A stretch of 55,596 nucleotides of DNA from a bacterium (GTDB taxonomy: Bacteria; Desulfobacterota; JAPLJL01). The translations under genes were made by a program, and so were the position numbers. Positions 26,054 through 35,129 of the stretch are shown here, in pieces; within the stretch, counting starts at the first letter, position 1; each line of letters opens with the position of its first letter. The notes below the pieces were generated by a model, which was given only the letters and a program-made list of their open reading frames with translations, had not been told where the DNA came from and did not search any database. The DNA lies in assembly GCA_028713675.1 (NCBI GenBank), contig JAQTNV010000022.1, forward strand, positions 1-55,596, written 5' to 3'.

Positions 26054-26632
26054 ATGCTGGTTCTGATCGGGCTGTTTATTTTCAGTTATTTCCTGGGGTC
26101 CATTCCCACCGGGTATCTCCTGGCTCGAAGCAAGGGGATCGATATCCGCGATGTGGGCAGCGGCAACATCGGGGCCACCAACGTCGCCCGCGCCCTCGGG
26201 AAAAAGGCCGCGATCGCGACCTTTGCCGGGGACGCGCTGAAAGGGGTGATCCCGGTCCTGGTGGCCGGGTGGCTGGATCTCGGGATCAAGACCGAGGCGG
26301 TGGCCGGGCTGCTGGCCTTCCTGGGGCACTGCTTCTCGGTGTTCCTGAAATTCAAGGGTGGAAAGGGAGTGGCGACCGGGTTCGGGGCCTGCCTGGCGCT
26401 GGCGCCGGTTCCCGCCCTGATCGCGATCGCGCTCTGGGGCGTGATCTTTCTCTCCACCCGGCTCTCTTCCCTGGCCGCCCTGGTTGCGGCCCTGGTCCTA
26501 CCGTGGCTGGTCTGGTTTATCAGCAAGCCGCCGGTTCTCTTTTACTATACCCTGCCGGTGATCGTCATCCTCATTTTCAACCACCGGGAAAACATCCAGC
26601 GGCTCTGGAAGGGGAAAGAGTCGAAGTTTTAG
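26054..26632 (+). CDS. plsY: Glycerol-3-phosphate acyltransferase PlsY
   Basis: Integral membrane enzyme that moves an acyl group from acyl-phosphate to glycerol-3-phosphate, the first step of phospholipid synthesis. The three conserved motifs are visible: SIPTGYLLA, GSGNIGATNVAR and KFKGGKGVATGFG. About five hydrophobic helices; 192 residues. The ATG at 26054 with GGTGA upstream is preferred; an earlier GTG (26036) would add six residues. Confidence 0.95.
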   Translation: MLVLIGLFIFSYFLGSIPTGYLLARSKGIDIRDVGSGNIGATNVARALGKKAAIATFAGDALKGVIPVLVAGWLDLGIKTEAVAGLLAFLGHCFSVFLKFKGGKGVATGFGACLALAPVPALIAIALWGVIFLSTRLSSLAALVAALVLPWLVWFISKPPVLFYYTLPVIVILIFNHRENIQRLWKGKESKF

Positions 26633-26675
26633 CTTGTGTTTCCTCGTGGTTTGGCCACGGGGTTATCATATTTAC

Positions 26676-26739
26676 GTCATTCCGGGCTTGACCCGGAATC
26701 CAGATTAGGCTTCTGGATCCCGGCTTTCGCCGGGATGAC
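26676..26739. repeat. REP-like palindrome (GTCATTCC...GGGATGAC)
   Basis: GTCATTCCGGGCTTGACCCGG and AATCCAG/CTGGATCCCGGC...CGCCGGGATGAC form paired hairpins of a type found between genes in many bacteria. It lies between plsY and the lipoprotein hydrolase gene. Confidence 0.8.
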
Positions 26740-26772
26740 AACAAACGGACCCCATATACATTACAGGGAGAG

Positions 26773-28749
26773 ATGCGGAAAAATTACGTTCGTATTTTCT
26801 GGGCTGTATTCTTTACCGCGACACTTTTCTCCTGCGGGGGGACGACGGCCGGCCCCAAGAGCTTTTCGATCCCGGCCGGCTGCCAGCCCCTGACGCTTTC
26901 CTCCTGCTTCCTGCCTTTCCCGTCCAGTTTTTACGAGGAAGCGGTTACTTCCACCCAGTCGGGATTCAAAGTGGTTTATCCGGCTAGCGTCCTACCGGTC
27001 CACCAGAACGGCACCACGCTTGACCCGGAGCTTTTCGGCCGCGAGGACGGCTTCAGTCCGGCCACGGGTATCCTGGCTTATTTCGGCACCCGCCTCGATC
27101 CATCGAATCTTCCCTCGATTCATCACCCGGAGGATTCACTGACGAAGGACAGCCTGGTCCAGCTCCTCCGGTACTCGGACGGGGAGCGGGTCCCGCTTTT
27201 CGCCGAGGTGGACGCCCAGGCGGGGGACAGCCGGAACCAGGCGCTGAAAATCCGGCCGATAAAAAGACTGGATGTCTCCACCCGCTATGTCTGCGTGATT
27301 AAAAAAGGTTTAAAGGATGAAGCGGGCCAGGAGATCCCGGTACCCGAACCCTTCAAGTCGCTCCGGGACGGGAACAAGACCGATAACACGGTGGCGGAGG
27401 GATACCGTTCCCGGGCCGAGGAAAACATCAAATTTCTGAAAAAACAGGGTTTGAAAAAATCGGACATCCTCCTCGCCTGGGATTTCACCACCGCCAGCGA
27501 GGCCATGATCACCGGGCCGCTGGTGGCCATGCGGGACAAGGCGATCGAGGAAATGCATTTTTCCCTCGATAATCCCCCGAACCTTACTATCGAGTCCGAT
27601 TCAGAGTTTCCCTCGAGTTCCACCGGTTTCATCCACCGGAAAATCACCGGGAAGTTCGACGTGCCCTGGTTTCTAAAGGATGACGGGAGATTGAACTGGG
27701 GGGCGGACGGGAAACCGGAAATTGTCAAAATGGGGAAGGCCGGTTTCGTAGTCCATGTTCCAGAATCCGCAGCCGACTTTTATTCCAATGGCAATGCCGA
27801 CATCCTGATTTATGGGCACGGTCTTTTCGGGACTGCCGAGGAAGAAATGTGGACTGATTATCAACGGGGCCTGATCAACGATCTAAAAATGGTTCAGGTC
27901 GGAACCGATTGGATCGGGGTAAGCAAGCCGGATGTCGCGATGCTGGCCCAGGCGATCGGCAATCTGAACCAGGTCACGCTGGTTACGGAAAGGATCATGC
28001 AGGCCCACGTTAATTTCCTGATTTTAGCGTGGATATTTTCTCTGGATTGGGTAGGACAGATTATGTGCGTAATGGCGCCTTGTCCCGGACCGCTCAAGAC
28101 GTATTACCTGGGTATTTCCAATGGCGGGGTGCAGGGCGGGACTTTCATGGCGCTTTCCCCGGACGTCCAGCGCGGGATCCTGAATGTTCCCGGGGCGGCC
28201 TGGAGCATGATGCTGGAGAGAAGTTTCGTGTTCAAATCCCTGATCGACCTGCTCAAGGCCCAGTTCCCCGACCCGCTCGACCGCCAGATCGTCCTGGCCC
28301 TGGTCCAGGTGCTGTTCGACCCCATCGATCCCATCAATTTCGCTCCGCACGCCGTCAACGATCCCCTGGGGACTGAAAAGAAAACCATTCTGGTCCAGGA
28401 ATCTTATGGTGACGCCCTGGTCCCCAACCTGGCCACCGAGACGCTGGCCCGGACGATGGGGCTTCCCGGCCTGGCGCCCCTGGTTTCCCCGGTTTACGGG
28501 ATTACCGAAGCGAATTCGCCGCTCTCGGGCTCGGGGTTCACGATTTTCAACACCACCCCGACGCCGCTTCCCGGGGATACCAACGCTCCCATGAGCCAGG
28601 ACAACATCGCCCACGAGGGCTGCCGGAGAGTGACGGCGGCGGTCGAGCAGATGAAGGCTTTCTTCAAGGAAGACGGCCAGGTAGTGCAGACCTGCAGCGG
28701 GCAATGCAACCCGGGGAGCGGCTACGTGCCCTGGGCGCCGTTTCCGTGA
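26773..28749 (+). CDS. Large lipoprotein with alpha/beta-hydrolase domain
   Basis: 658-residue envelope lipoprotein. The signal peptide ends in the lipobox LFSC (Cys21). The N-terminal part (about 25-300) is beta-rich, with an SbsA/Ig-like stretch around LDVSTRYVCVIKKGLKDEAG. The C-terminal half is an alpha/beta hydrolase: DILIYGHGLFG provides the oxyanion-type loop, GISNGG the nucleophile elbow with its Ser, ESYGDALVPN a probable Asp, and NIAHEGCR a probable His. It may be a surface or periplasmic esterase/lipase; substrate unknown. Six of its cysteines lie in the first 50 residues and near the C-terminus. REP and heptad DNA flank the gene on both sides. Confidence 0.8.
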   Translation: MRKNYVRIFWAVFFTATLFSCGGTTAGPKSFSIPAGCQPLTLSSCFLPFPSSFYEEAVTSTQSGFKVVYPASVLPVHQNGTTLDPELFGREDGFSPATGILAYFGTRLDPSNLPSIHHPEDSLTKDSLVQLLRYSDGERVPLFAEVDAQAGDSRNQALKIRPIKRLDVSTRYVCVIKKGLKDEAGQEIPVPEPFKSLRDGNKTDNTVAEGYRSRAEENIKFLKKQGLKKSDILLAWDFTTASEAMITGPLVAMRDKAIEEMHFSLDNPPNLTIESDSEFPSSSTGFIHRKITGKFDVPWFLKDDGRLNWGADGKPEIVKMGKAGFVVHVPESAADFYSNGNADILIYGHGLFGTAEEEMWTDYQRGLINDLKMVQVGTDWIGVSKPDVAMLAQAIGNLNQVTLVTERIMQAHVNFLILAWIFSLDWVGQIMCVMAPCPGPLKTYYLGISNGGVQGGTFMALSPDVQRGILNVPGAAWSMMLERSFVFKSLIDLLKAQFPDPLDRQIVLALVQVLFDPIDPINFAPHAVNDPLGTEKKTILVQESYGDALVPNLATETLARTMGLPGLAPLVSPVYGITEANSPLSGSGFTIFNTTPTPLPGDTNAPMSQDNIAHEGCRRVTAAVEQMKAFFKEDGQVVQTCSGQCNPGSGYVPWAPFP

Positions 28750-28753
28750 AAAA

Positions 28754-28822
28754 AGGTCATAGGTGGTGGGTCATAGGTCATGGGGAAAGAGCATAGGGCA
28801 TAGGGCATAGGGCATAGGGCAA
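28754..28822. repeat. Heptad array (GTCATAG/GTGGTGG, then GCATAGG)
   Basis: GTCATAG-type words are followed by four GCATAGG units. It begins five bases after the stop codon of the lipoprotein hydrolase. Confidence 0.8.
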
Positions 28823-28865
28823 AAAGTTTTTTGTTTGTAGGGTTATTGGGTTTTAGCGGAGTACC

Positions 28866-29125
28866 GGGGGGGAGGTTCTCGCGATACGAACTTTTGGGAA
28901 ACCAGGCTACGATAAACTCGACGATAAAATATTTATCGATACCGGCTAGACCCGGTTGCCCCGAGCACATTCGTTTCACTCAGTGTAAACTCAGTCGAGG
29001 GGCGGGTCAGCCTGCCGGGCAAACGGCACGGCACCTATTGTGAGGTTTACCCTGAGCTTTGTCGAAGGGGGAGCGTCCATTCTTCGCAGCAGTGCTGCTC
29101 ATCAGGATAAAAAACCTTCCCCCCC
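28866..29125. repeat. Inverted-repeat-bounded element, copy B
   Basis: 260 bp bounded by GGGGGGGAGGTT and AACCTTCCCCCCC. It is clearly homologous to copy A at 8529-8740 in the same orientation, with about 48 bp extra around 28957-29003 (CCGAGCACATTCG...). The CGATAAA...TTTATCG hairpin, the GTTC...GAAC hairpin, the CACCCTGAGC...GTCGAAGG motif and the GCAGCAGTGCTGC palindrome are all kept. Homology continues past the right end for about 110 bp. Confidence 0.75.
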
Positions 29126-29287
29126 AAAAAAGAAAAAGAGCTTAATTTCTTCGTGGAAAAGCTGCTTCGAAGGATAAAAAGGCCTGCCCGGGAAACCATT
29201 TAATGAAAAAGGGGCCGGGACTATACGCACGGCCCGTCATTTCAGTTTGTGCGCAGGCTGAAGCCTGTGGCTACCAAAAAGAAATTT

Positions 29288-31264
29288 CTAAGCCTGACGG
29301 ATCGGGAGGATCACGGAAGTGATCCCGTCCCAGTGCAGACGCCGCTGGATGGCGAAGGCGGTCTCATTGTGCAGGAGCTTGTGATAAAACTTCTCCAGGC
29401 GGAAGGTGATCTGCCCGGTGAAGACGACGGACTGGGGATATTCCTTGATGATGGATTCACAGAGGGCCACGGCGCTTTCCACCACGTCCGTCGCCACTTC
29501 CATCCGGTAATCGGCCGGGTAGCCGAGCCGCCGGGCCAGGTTCACGTATTTCTCCAGGGATTCCTTCACCGACTGTTCCAGCGCGGCGGCCGCGTCCGCG
29601 CCCTTGAACGAGCCGGAATCAACCACCCCGACCGAAACGAAATATATGTTTTTGAAGGTGTTGGGGAACTTGGTGGTGATGGAAAGCAGGGTATGGATAC
29701 CGAACCCGGAGTATCCGCCGACCAGTTGGATGGCGGTCAGATCTTCGTGCCGGAGCGGCTGGTTATTATACGGCCCCGGGGTGGGCAGGTCTTTAAAGAT
29801 CTCGTCCAGCTTGACCATACTCTTGGTGACTTTGCGGTAATGGCTGCGGATCAGCGAGCAGAACCCGACCAGCCCCAGGGTGATCATGAGGGTCAGCAGG
29901 CTTCCCTCCGAAAACTTGACTACGATGATCACCAGGAGGATCGTCAGGCAGACCACCAGGCCCAGGAGACTGACGCTGAGATGACGGCGCCACAGAGGGT
30001 CGGAATTACGGCTCCGGAAAAATAAACGGGCCATGCCCAGGTTGGAGAGGGTAAAAGTGATGAATACATTGATCGAATACATGACCACCAGGGCCGAAAT
30101 CGAGCCATGGGTGTAGAAAACCAGGAGAACGGACGCGAGGCCCATGATCACGATCCCGTTCTGCATCGTGAGTCTTTCCGAAAGCGAGGAGAAGCGGTGG
30201 GGGAGCCAGGAGTCGATGGCCATGTTGGCCATTACTTGAGGCCCGCCCACGAAGCCGGTCTGGGCCCCGACCAGGAGAAGGGCGCCCTCGGATAAAATGG
30301 TAATGAAGGCGATTTCCCTTCCCAGGGGCCAGTTGGCGAACAGCCCGTCGGCCAAAACCGAATTCAAAGTCCGGCCTTCCATCGGGTGGACACCCATGAT
30401 CGAGTAGCATAAAAACAGCATCCCCGCGGTGAAAGCCAGGGAGACGGCCATGTAAAGCATGGTCTTCTTCCCGGTCTGGACCTTGGGTTCCCGCATGATT
30501 TGCATCCCGTTGGAAACCGCTTCCAGGCCCGTGTAGGTTCCTCCCCCCAGGGAGAAAGCCCGGAGGAAAACAAACATTATCCCGACCCAGCCGATCGTGG
30601 AAAGATCGCCCTGGATCCCGCCGTGGATTTCCCGGGCCAGCGGTTGGATTTGATCGCTATGGGCGAATACCCCGTAACAAAGCATGACGATGTGGGTGAT
30701 GATGAAAACCATGAAGATCGGGGCCAGGACCACGATGGATTCCTTCACCCCCCGGAGGTTGAGAACAATCATGAGAATGATCAGGAGGCAGGCGGCCGGG
30801 ACTTTGAATTCATGCAACTGCATCGGCAGGTAGCTGAAAATTGCATCCACGCAGGAAACCAGGGAAACGGTTATGGTCAGAACATAACCCAGAATCAGGG
30901 CGGAGCCGGAAATGGCCCCCACCCTTTTTCCCAGGAACTGGGTGGCGACGATATAACCGCCGCCTCCGTGGGGGAATTTTTCGATGATCCGGGAATAAGA
31001 ATAAGAAATAATAAAGACGCACAGGGCCGTGGCCAGGCCGAGGAAGACCGCCAGGTAGGTGTGGCTCCCCAGGGCTTTATAGGCGATTTCCGGACCGTAG
31101 GACGAGGAGGAAAGGCCGTCGGCGCCCAGGCCGACCCAGGCCAGGAGGGCGACCAGGGAGATCTTCTGATACAGCGAAGGGTCGTCGATTTTCTTCGGTT
31201 CGCCGATCAGCAGGTGCCGGACTCGGGTGAGAAAGCCTGGCTTTTGAGTTCCGTTGCTATCCAT
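29288..31264 (-). CDS. APC-superfamily permease, KimA-like (probable potassium or amino-acid transporter)
   Basis: 658-residue membrane transporter: about 12 helices between residues 35 and 480, then a cytoplasmic C-terminal domain of ~175 residues with an alpha/beta pattern. The segment GADGLSSSSYGPEIAYKALG in the first helix is the hallmark seen in KimA/YdaO-type proteins, which import potassium with protons and bind cyclic di-AMP through the cytoplasmic domain. Potassium uptake is therefore the favoured guess, amino-acid transport the alternative. It is the only gene on its transcript. Confidence 0.82.
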   Translation of the reverse strand: MDSNGTQKPGFLTRVRHLLIGEPKKIDDPSLYQKISLVALLAWVGLGADGLSSSSYGPEIAYKALGSHTYLAVFLGLATALCVFIISYSYSRIIEKFPHGGGGYIVATQFLGKRVGAISGSALILGYVLTITVSLVSCVDAIFSYLPMQLHEFKVPAACLLIILMIVLNLRGVKESIVVLAPIFMVFIITHIVMLCYGVFAHSDQIQPLAREIHGGIQGDLSTIGWVGIMFVFLRAFSLGGGTYTGLEAVSNGMQIMREPKVQTGKKTMLYMAVSLAFTAGMLFLCYSIMGVHPMEGRTLNSVLADGLFANWPLGREIAFITILSEGALLLVGAQTGFVGGPQVMANMAIDSWLPHRFSSLSERLTMQNGIVIMGLASVLLVFYTHGSISALVVMYSINVFITFTLSNLGMARLFFRSRNSDPLWRRHLSVSLLGLVVCLTILLVIIVVKFSEGSLLTLMITLGLVGFCSLIRSHYRKVTKSMVKLDEIFKDLPTPGPYNNQPLRHEDLTAIQLVGGYSGFGIHTLLSITTKFPNTFKNIYFVSVGVVDSGSFKGADAAAALEQSVKESLEKYVNLARRLGYPADYRMEVATDVVESAVALCESIIKEYPQSVVFTGQITFRLEKFYHKLLHNETAFAIQRRLHWDGITSVILPIRQA

Positions 31265-31331
31265 GGCAGCTAGGTATTGTAAACAGGTATTCTAATAAAG
31301 GAAATCGTCAAGGACGAGATGGAAGCCGGGG

Positions 31332-32384
31332 TCAGGGCCGGGGATGCTCCAGCTCGGAACGGCACTGGTCCCGGGCCTTGAGGATGCCCTCCAGAAACCA
31401 GGAAGGATAATACTTGCCTTCCCACTCCTTATAAATGGCCTGCGCCCGGGCGCGGATGTCCCTGACCATCGCGGGATCGAGCTCCACCATTTCCACTCCC
31501 CGCTTGATCAGGGACTGCCGGGCATCTTCCTCGTCTCGGCGCATCTTTTCCCGGAGAGGGATCATATATTTCTGCATCTTTTCTTTCATCATTTCCCGGA
31601 TCTCAGGGGGAAGAGAGTCGAAAACCTCTTTCTTGACGACCAACATAGCCGGGCAATAGGCAGTTCCCGATTGCTTCACGTCGGTCATGTATTTGATCAT
31701 CGTATACCACTGAAGGGCGATAGTGGTGTAATAGGACCCGTAAACGGTGTCCACCATCCCGGTCTGCAGGGCGGTTATCACTTCCGGGAGGGAAAGCGGG
31801 ACGGTGTTGACGATCCCGAACATCCGGGCCACCGCCTGGTCCAACCCCAGCCCCGACCAGACCCAGATCTTGGCCTTTTTGAGTTCCTCCAGGTCTTTCA
31901 TCGCGCGCTTGGAGAAAAAAACGCTGAACCCTACGTCCCCGCGCCCCAGAAGCGCCAGGCCTTTTTCCGCGAAAATCTTTTCCGCCATTTCATGGGTCCG
32001 GTCCCAGACGCAGTCGACTTCTTCATAACTCCGGAAAAGGTCCGGCAGGGAGTAAACGATCGCCTCGGGGGCGATTTTTTGCAGTCCCACGGTCAGGAGG
32101 GCCAGGCCCTGAAGCTGGCCGATCCGGAGTTTGCGGACCGCGTCGGGTTCATCGCCCATTACGGCCCCGAAATACCAGATGTTTTTGATCCGGCCGCCGC
32201 TGGCTTCCTCGATCTCCCGGGAGGCCTGATTGACGATATCGCCCCAGAAGGTGTTCTCGGGGGCGATCGTGGCCCATTTGATGACATATTGAGGCTTCGG
32301 GGCGGGGGAGGGCGCTTCCGCGGCCGGGAGGCGGACGGGCAGAAAAAAGAGCAGAGTCAGGCTCAAAAAAAGGTTCTTCTTCAT
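31332..32384 (-). CDS. TRAP-type solute-binding protein (DctP family), solitary
   Basis: Exported binding protein of 350 residues. Signal peptide about 1-22; DctP features include the first strand YVIKWATIAPENTFWG, the central LPDLFRSYEEVD region and the ALQTGMVDTVYGSYYTT motif before the long hinge helix. No DctQ/DctM membrane genes are adjacent, so its transporter is elsewhere or it works in another uptake or sensing system. A paralogue lies at 49355-50389. Organic acids are the usual TRAP ligands; the specific ligand is unknown. Confidence 0.9.
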   Translation of the reverse strand: MKKNLFLSLTLLFFLPVRLPAAEAPSPAPKPQYVIKWATIAPENTFWGDIVNQASREIEEASGGRIKNIWYFGAVMGDEPDAVRKLRIGQLQGLALLTVGLQKIAPEAIVYSLPDLFRSYEEVDCVWDRTHEMAEKIFAEKGLALLGRGDVGFSVFFSKRAMKDLEELKKAKIWVWSGLGLDQAVARMFGIVNTVPLSLPEVITALQTGMVDTVYGSYYTTIALQWYTMIKYMTDVKQSGTAYCPAMLVVKKEVFDSLPPEIREMMKEKMQKYMIPLREKMRRDEEDARQSLIKRGVEMVELDPAMVRDIRARAQAIYKEWEGKYYPSWFLEGILKARDQCRSELEHPRP

Positions 32385-32456
32385 TTTTATAAAGTTAGGA
32401 AGGAATATCCCCCGTCTACTATTTTCATTTTACCCCTTCCCGGGGTGAGTTCAAGC

Positions 32457-32490
32457 AAAAAAAGCGGAGGGGCCAGACGGCCTCTCCGCT
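32457..32490 (-). terminator. Terminator of the TetR gene
   Basis: AGCGGAGGGGCC-AGAC-GGCCTCTCCGCT stem (one G-T pair), followed on the minus strand by TTTTTTT. It lies downstream of the TetR gene. Confidence 0.8.
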
Positions 32491-32613
32491 TCAATATTTA
32501 TTCCTATCGGTTTAATCGGTTACCGGTTTTCGGCTACCTGCCACCCTCCCTGCTTTTTTTAAAGCAGCCCCATCAGGCGGGAGATGATGAGCTTCATGAA
32601 AATATTTTCAAGC

Positions 32614-33276
32614 TCAGTTCGGGTTTTTAACCGGCCCCGGTTTCTCGATGCCCTTGAAGAGAAGCTGGCAGAGGTTTTCGGTCAGCTCATCGGGAGAGAT
32701 CTTCTGGCTGATTTTCACCCAGGCCAGGCAGGTGTTTTCGATGCTCCCCCGGATCACCTGGCGGATCAGGGCGGGGGGAAGGTCGTCGCGGATCTCCCCG
32801 GTCTCGATCCCCTCTTTCAGGATGCCGAGCTCAAGGATGGCGAATCTTTTCAGCACCTGGTAGGGCGCGCTCTGGTAGAAATCATGGAAGCTCAAAACCT
32901 CGAGCATGAGCATCTGGCCGAAGACCCGTTCCTCCGCGTAGGTATTGAGATAAAACCAGATGAGCTTCCGGATCTTGTTCCGGGCTCCGTTGATCCCCTT
33001 GAGGTGAAGCTGTGCCTGCTCGAGATGATGTTCCATGTCCCGGGCCAGGACCTGGTAGAGCAGGTCGCGCTTGTCCTTGAAATACTTGTAAATCAGGGCC
33101 TCGGTCACCCCGGCGGTCTTGGCGATTTCGGCGGTGGTGATGGCGCCGAACTCCTTGTTTTCCAGGAGCGACTTGAGGGCTTTTTCGATCTTCTGCCGGC
33201 CGGGGGGTGGGGTGCGGTCCCCGTTGGGGGCGGCGGGTTCGGAAACATCCTTCCGGCCGGTCGGGTTTTGGGACAC
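32614..33276 (-). CDS. TetR-family transcriptional regulator
   Basis: DNA-binding repressor of 220 residues. The helix-turn-helix is at about 20-65 (GRQKIEKALKSLLENKEF...TTAEIAKTAGVTEALIYKYF); the C-terminal helices form the ligand pocket. GTG at 33276 is chosen because GGAGGAAG lies about nine bases upstream and the length becomes normal; the frame itself runs open to 33576, across the promoter region. It is divergent from the HMGCS-like/thiolase/hydratase operon, so it probably represses that operon and responds to an acyl-CoA or its precursor, as FadR/PsrA-like TetR proteins do. Confidence 0.9.
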   Translation of the reverse strand: MSQNPTGRKDVSEPAAPNGDRTPPPGRQKIEKALKSLLENKEFGAITTAEIAKTAGVTEALIYKYFKDKRDLLYQVLARDMEHHLEQAQLHLKGINGARNKIRKLIWFYLNTYAEERVFGQMLMLEVLSFHDFYQSAPYQVLKRFAILELGILKEGIETGEIRDDLPPALIRQVIRGSIENTCLAWVKISQKISPDELTENLCQLLFKGIEKPGPVKNPN

Positions 33277-33617
33277 CTGGAAAAACCTTCCTCCGGGGGC
33301 CCTTTCGGGCTCCGGGTTGAGACTCACTAACTTGCCAGCGGGTATTCTTTTATCAGAGAAAGATTGTTCGGTCAAGAAGCGGGGGAAAAGGGGAGAAACC
33401 CGGCCGGGATTCCCGATTTTAGCGTCGGTAACGGGGGGCTTGACAAATCGGCCGGAGTTAGGGTAAATATCAACCGGCTGGCTAAGGTATTTACAATTAG
33501 GGAAGAGCAGTTTCGGTCCGGGTTTGGACCTCCGAGTGAGGATTACTAACCTCGACCGACGGGAATCCGCAATCACCGGTTTAAGGAAGGATAAACGATG
33601 AAAGGAGGGTATTCTTC
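33277..33617. other. 341-bp divergent regulatory region
   Basis: It separates the TetR gene (-) from the acyl-CoA operon (+) and has no credible gene of its own. It contains a candidate plus-strand promoter (33440-33469), an inverted repeat GGTCC-GGGTTT-GGACC (33515-33530) and GAGG-N8-CCTC (33538-33553). Either inverted repeat could be the TetR operator. Confidence 0.55.
33440..33469 (+). promoter_or_regulatory. Candidate promoter of the acyl-CoA operon
   Basis: TTGACA (33440-33445) and TAAATA (33464-33469) with an 18-bp spacer, followed by the inverted repeats that could bind the divergent TetR. A strong AAAGGAGG ribosome site precedes the ATG at 33618. Confidence 0.5.
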
Positions 33618-35078
33618 ATGGTTGGGATAGTTTCCTACGGGGCATATCTGCCCAAGTACAGATTAGGTCGGAGCTGCATCATGGACGCGATGGGTTGGCT
33701 GGCGCCGGGCCTGATGACCGCCGCCCAGGGTGAACGCACGTTCTGCAACTGGGACGAGGACGCCGTGACCATGGCAGTGGCCGCGGCGTGGGATTGTCTT
33801 GCCGGCCAGGACCGGTCCAAGCTGGATGGGGTTTACATCGCTTCCACCAGCCTGTCCTTTGCCGACCGCGACAATGCCAGTATCCTGAAGTGCGCTTTGA
33901 ACCTGAAGGACGACGTCACCACCGCTGATTTCACCAGCACCCAGAAGGCCGGAACCAGCGCGCTGGTTACCGCCCTGGAAGCGGTCAAGAGCGGGGACAA
34001 GCGCCAGGTTCTTCTTTCCGCTTCGGACGCCCGGAAAACCAAGACCGCCTGGTTCCACGAAATGTGGTTCGGGGACGGCGCCGCGGCCCTGATTTTGGGT
34101 AAAGATAATGTCGTCGCCGAACTCCTGGGTGCCTACTCGCTCAGCCAGGATTTCGTGGATCATTACCGGGGCACCGAAGGAAAATTCGATTACAACTGGG
34201 AGGAACGCTGGATCCGGGATGAAGGCTACGGCAAGATCATCCCCCTGGCGGTGAAAGGGGCGCTGGCCAAGACCGGACTCAAGCCGACGGATATCACCCG
34301 GATCATGTTCCCCTGCCTCTTCGGCAGGGCCCACTGGGAAATCGCCAAGAGCATGGGCTTTACCAAGGAACAGCTGGCCGGGAACATGCACGAGGAAACC
34401 GGGGAATGCGGGGTGGCCCATCCCCTCATTATGCTCGCCCGCGAGCTCGAAACAGCCAAGCCCGGCGATAAACTTTTAGTGGCAAGCTTCGGCCAGGGCT
34501 CGGACGCCCTGGTTTTCCAGGTGACTGATAAAATCAAGAACCTTGCTCCCCGCCTGGCGGTCTCCGGGCACCTGGCCAACAGCAGGACCGAGTACACCTA
34601 CGGTAAATTCCTCCGGTTCCGCGAGCTCCTCAACACCGAGATGGGGATCCGTGCCGAGGTTCCGATGCAGACGGCCCTCTCCGCGATGTGGCGCGACCGT
34701 AAGCTCATCCTCGGGTTCGTCGGCGGAAAATGCAAGGCCTGCGGGACTCTCCAGATTCCGAAGAGCAATGTCTGCGTCAAGCCCGAGTGCGGCGCTGTCC
34801 ATTCCCAGGAGGATTGCGAGTTCGTCGGCCGGCCGGCCAAGATCCTGACCTTCACCAGCGACCTCCTCGCGGTTTCGATCGATCCCCCCGCCAGCTATGG
34901 AATGATTCAGTTCGAGGGCGGCGGCCGGATGATTATGGACTTCACCGACTGCACCATGAACGATATTGAGGTGGGCGTACCGATGCAGGTTACCTTCCGG
35001 AAGAAATACTATGACAAGGACCGCTGCTTTACCGGGTATTTCTGGAGCGCGGCCCCGGCCTTCAAGAAACCGGCGTGA
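33618..35078 (+). CDS. HMG-CoA synthase-like protein fused to a DUF35 (Zn-ribbon/OB) domain; catalytic residues replaced
   Basis: 486-residue fusion. Residues ~1-350 follow archaeal HMG-CoA synthase throughout. Residues ~365-480 are a DUF35 domain with a zinc ribbon (C372, C375, C386, C391) and an OB fold. In archaea these are two separate proteins forming one complex with a thiolase. Here the three catalytic synthase residues appear replaced: Glu by T77 (ASTS for GSES), Cys by Q109 (STQKAGT for ACKAGT) and His by P232 (FPCLF for FHQPN). A Gln at that Cys is what makes KSQ-type ketosynthases decarboxylases. It may be a decarboxylase, an aldolase-like enzyme or a structural acyl-CoA channel. 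It is first in an operon with a thiolase and a MaoC hydratase. Family sure, activity unknown. Confidence 0.9.
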   Translation: MVGIVSYGAYLPKYRLGRSCIMDAMGWLAPGLMTAAQGERTFCNWDEDAVTMAVAAAWDCLAGQDRSKLDGVYIASTSLSFADRDNASILKCALNLKDDVTTADFTSTQKAGTSALVTALEAVKSGDKRQVLLSASDARKTKTAWFHEMWFGDGAAALILGKDNVVAELLGAYSLSQDFVDHYRGTEGKFDYNWEERWIRDEGYGKIIPLAVKGALAKTGLKPTDITRIMFPCLFGRAHWEIAKSMGFTKEQLAGNMHEETGECGVAHPLIMLARELETAKPGDKLLVASFGQGSDALVFQVTDKIKNLAPRLAVSGHLANSRTEYTYGKFLRFRELLNTEMGIRAEVPMQTALSAMWRDRKLILGFVGGKCKACGTLQIPKSNVCVKPECGAVHSQEDCEFVGRPAKILTFTSDLLAVSIDPPASYGMIQFEGGGRMIMDFTDCTMNDIEVGVPMQVTFRKKYYDKDRCFTGYFWSAAPAFKKPA

Positions 35079-35129
35079 GGCAGGACCATAACGGGATCAA
35101 TTCAAATATCAAGATAAGGAGGATATAAA

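Larger units (their letters stand above)
28750..29287. other. 538-bp gene-free gap: heptad array and inverted-repeat element copy B
   Basis: Convergent gap between the lipoprotein hydrolase (+) and permease (-) genes. It holds a CATAGGT/GCATAGG array, the inverted-repeat element copy B with its right flank, a degenerate GGGCCGGGAC...GGCCCG hairpin near 29210, and a CGCAGGCTGAAGCCTGTG palindrome at 29252-29269. No gene seen. Confidence 0.75.
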
